NCBI GenBank assembly: GCA_014879855.1
Contig: JACSRH010000143.1
Location: forward strand, 1-19,385
Direction of reading: 5' to 3'
DNA from: Caldilineaceae bacterium
GTDB taxonomy: Bacteria; Chloroflexota; Anaerolineae; Caldilineales; Caldilineaceae
Length of the DNA: 19,385 bases
The notes under the pieces: model-generated
Databases searched by the model: none
What the model was told of the DNA's origin: nothing
What the model saw: only the letters and a program-made list of their open reading frames with translations
In this document: positions 15,207-19,385 of the stretch, one piece after another
Layout of the letters: every line of letters starts with the position of its first letter
How positions within the stretch are numbered: position 1 is the stretch's first letter
Position numbers and translations under genes: made by a program

Positions 15207-15238
15207 CCTTTGCGCCTCTGCTTCTTTGCGCCTTTGCG
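15207..15238. repeat. Degenerate 8-bp tandem repeat (CCTTTGCG)
   Basis: Four 8-base units stand head to tail: CCTTTGCG, CCTCTGCT, TCTTTGCG, CCTTTGCG, followed by TTAATAAATTATTTT. Similar CGCAAAGG-type low-complexity elements occur in intergenic DNA of many environmental bacteria. The unit lies about 190 bases upstream of the CHAT start and 60 bases beyond the pseudouridine synthase stop. No function is assigned. The rest of this 286-base gap holds the inverted repeat and a weak 4-bp hairpin (15261-15271) near the synthase stop. Confidence 0.55.
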
Positions 15239-15299
15239 TTAATAAATTATTTTCAAGTCAGCCTCTCAGGCGCAGGGGGCGTGTGATCTGCGGCCGCGC

Positions 15300-16181
15300 C
15301 TATTTAGTGAGAAAGGAGTCGCTGGCGGGTTCAAACCCGGCCGGCAAGGGCGCCACATAGGCTCGCGCGACGCCAAAGATCGTCGCTGGCAATTCGATCC
15401 TGTGCGCGTGCAACATCAGTCGCGGCGCGGACTCGGCCACGCCGTACAGCCTGTCGCCAAGCATGGGTGCGCCAAGAGCGCTTAGATGCACGCGGAGTTG
15501 ATGCTGCCGCCCCGTCTCCGGGAAGAGACGCACCCAGGCGCGCGCGGCTGTCGCCGCCAACACGACATAGCGGGTGCGTGCGCGCTGGCCGCCTTTTTCG
15601 GCGATTTCCATGCAATCGCGGCGACGCTGGCTGGGACGAAGGGGCGCGTCGATGACGCCGCTCGCCGCCAAGCGATTGGGCGCCGCGACGACGGCCCGGT
15701 ACTCTTTGACGACCAGCCGCGCCTGGAAGGCTTGGGCGAGCAGCGCGTTAATAGTCCCACCGCGCGTCAACAACACAACGCCCGATGTATCGCGGTCGAG
15801 ACGGTGAAAAAGGGTGAGCGGGCCAAAGCGTTCATGGCTAAGTTGCAGCAGCGAAGGGCGATCCAACCCGCGTTTGGGTTCGGAAAGCAGGCCGGCCGGT
15901 TTGTCCACGGCAATCAGATCGCCCTCATCGGCGATCAACCAGGCAGGGTCAAAGCGGCCAGGTTGGTCGGGCAACTGCTCTGGCGCGGCGAGCACCGCGA
16001 TAGCGTCGCCATGCTTGACCTCCCAGGAGGCCAGCCAAACGATGCGCCCGTTGACCTGCACTTGGCGACGGTTGATCAATTGTTGAATGGCCTGGCGCCC
16101 GCTTTGGGGATAGCGGGCGCGCAGGACGCGGTCGAGCCGTTGGGAGCCGGCCTGGTGGCTGACGATAAAGCGATCGAACAC
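15300..16181 (-). CDS. RluA-family pseudouridine synthase
   Basis: Enzyme of 293 residues that isomerises uridine to pseudouridine in rRNA or tRNA; the target site cannot be told. An S4-like RNA-binding domain occupies the first 65 residues (RLDRVLRARYPQSGRQAIQQLINRRQVQVNG region). The catalytic domain starts near IAVDKPAGLLSEP (90-102) and carries the family signature HRLDRDTSGVVLLT (126-139) with the catalytic Asp D129. Later blocks LVVKEYRAVV, PETGRQHQLRVHLSALGAPMLGDRLYG are also typical. The start is GTG 16181, 6 bases after the stop of the aminotransferase upstream, with AGGTAA overlapping that stop, so translation is probably coupled. The two products have no obvious shared pathway. Confidence 0.92.
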   Translation of the reverse strand: MFDRFIVSHQAGSQRLDRVLRARYPQSGRQAIQQLINRRQVQVNGRIVWLASWEVKHGDAIAVLAAPEQLPDQPGRFDPAWLIADEGDLIAVDKPAGLLSEPKRGLDRPSLLQLSHERFGPLTLFHRLDRDTSGVVLLTRGGTINALLAQAFQARLVVKEYRAVVAAPNRLAASGVIDAPLRPSQRRRDCMEIAEKGGQRARTRYVVLAATAARAWVRLFPETGRQHQLRVHLSALGAPMLGDRLYGVAESAPRLMLHAHRIELPATIFGVARAYVAPLPAGFEPASDSFLTK

Positions 16182-16187
16182 GCTCGC

Positions 16188-17384
<1,197 letters not shown>

Positions 17385-17479
17385 AGCCAACCTCTTTGGA
17401 TAAGATGAACAATTTGTCAATGCCTGTGCGCCACGCCGCGGCTGCTGGCTCCACCCTGAACCAGCTTTATAAATTTGGT

Positions 17480-17488
17480 ATCATATCA
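17480..17488 (-). promoter_or_regulatory. Extended -10 promoter candidate for the aminotransferase-synthase unit
   Basis: On the minus strand TG-A-TATGAT (17488 to 17480) matches the extended -10 pattern and lies about 95 bases before the ATG at 17384, in the 177-base gap after adenine deaminase. No good -35 is present. An A/T-rich TTTATAAA follows at 17466-17473 and could be an alternative -10. Confidence 0.35.
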
Positions 17489-17561
17489 TGTGGTTGGCGC
17501 AACGGTGACATCGATCCAATTTTGCAACGATGTTTCTCTGTGCTGCTTTATGCAGAAAGTT

Positions 17562-19280
<1,719 letters not shown>

Positions 19281-19316
19281 AACGATGTCACCTTTCCAAG
19301 ACCTAATTGTAAGCGA

Positions 19317-19385
19317 CAGTGACTGTCAGCAGTGACTGTCAGCAGTGACTGTCAGCAGTGACTGTCAGCAGTGACTGTCAGCAGT
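19317..19385. repeat. 13-bp tandem repeat running off the window end
   Basis: CAGTGACTGTCAG is repeated five times without change (19317-19381) and a sixth copy begins at 19382 and is cut by the window end. Each unit holds the small palindrome CAGT-G-ACTG; the first copy sits in a longer one, GACAGT-G-ACTGTC (19315-19327). It begins 37 bases upstream of the adenine deaminase start, so it overlaps the expected promoter or leader of that gene. The number of copies in the genome is unknown from here. Confidence 0.9.

Noticed and set aside
17415..17420. Perfect TTGACA on the minus strand as a -35 box for the aminotransferase
   Set aside because: The position of the matching -10 at 17 bases reads AAAGAG and overlaps the ribosome binding site, so no usable promoter results.
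19317..19385. CRISPR array
   Set aside because: The 13-bp units are directly adjacent with no spacers and no cas genes are present.

Overview
This is a GC-rich bacterial window. The mix of genes suggests a member of the Chloroflexota, in the Anaerolineae/Caldilineae range: an F420-type LLM oxidoreductase, a Thr/Pro-rich secreted protein, STAND-WD40 and CHAT-FGE proteins of the kind common in multicellular filamentous bacteria, and GTG starts. The assignment rests on recognition of protein families; there is no rRNA or other marker gene in the window.

Left part, + strand (1-4993): the C-terminal part of a sensor histidine kinase (start lies outside the window), an LLM-class F420-dependent oxidoreductase (1244-2128), a type B carboxylesterase (about 2281-3855), a truncated remnant of an EamA/DMT-type transporter (3864-4028) that runs into the next gene, and an aldo/keto reductase (4010-4993). 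A branched, plus-strand-biased RNA-like structure (2144-2205) sits between the oxidoreductase and the esterase.

Middle (5179-8094): a two-gene minus-strand unit of a class I/II PLP aminotransferase followed 10 bases later by a histidine-family phosphatase. A divergent + strand gene encodes a secreted Thr/Pro-rich protein with a fibronectin-III-like C-terminal domain.

Centre (8179-15013, minus strand): the most interesting locus. Three closely spaced genes, in transcription order, encode a CHAT-family (caspase-like) protease fused to a formylglycine-generating-enzyme/C-type-lectin-like domain, a SIR2-like protein, and a 1314-residue protein joining a STAND NTPase, a membrane helix, a charged helical linker and about 15 WD40 repeats. 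A caspase-like protease, an NAD-related SIR2 fold and a signal-transducing NTPase with a sensor propeller together look like a self-contained conflict, immunity or programmed-death module. Function is inferred from domain content and gene spacing only.

Right part (15300-19280, minus strand): an RluA-type pseudouridine synthase, an AspC/TyrB-type aminotransferase 6 bases upstream of it, and adenine deaminase. A 13-bp tandem repeat lies just upstream of adenine deaminase and runs off the window end. Gaps between genes contain several short repeats and hairpins, listed separately. No tRNA, rRNA, CRISPR array, insertion sequence or integrase was seen.
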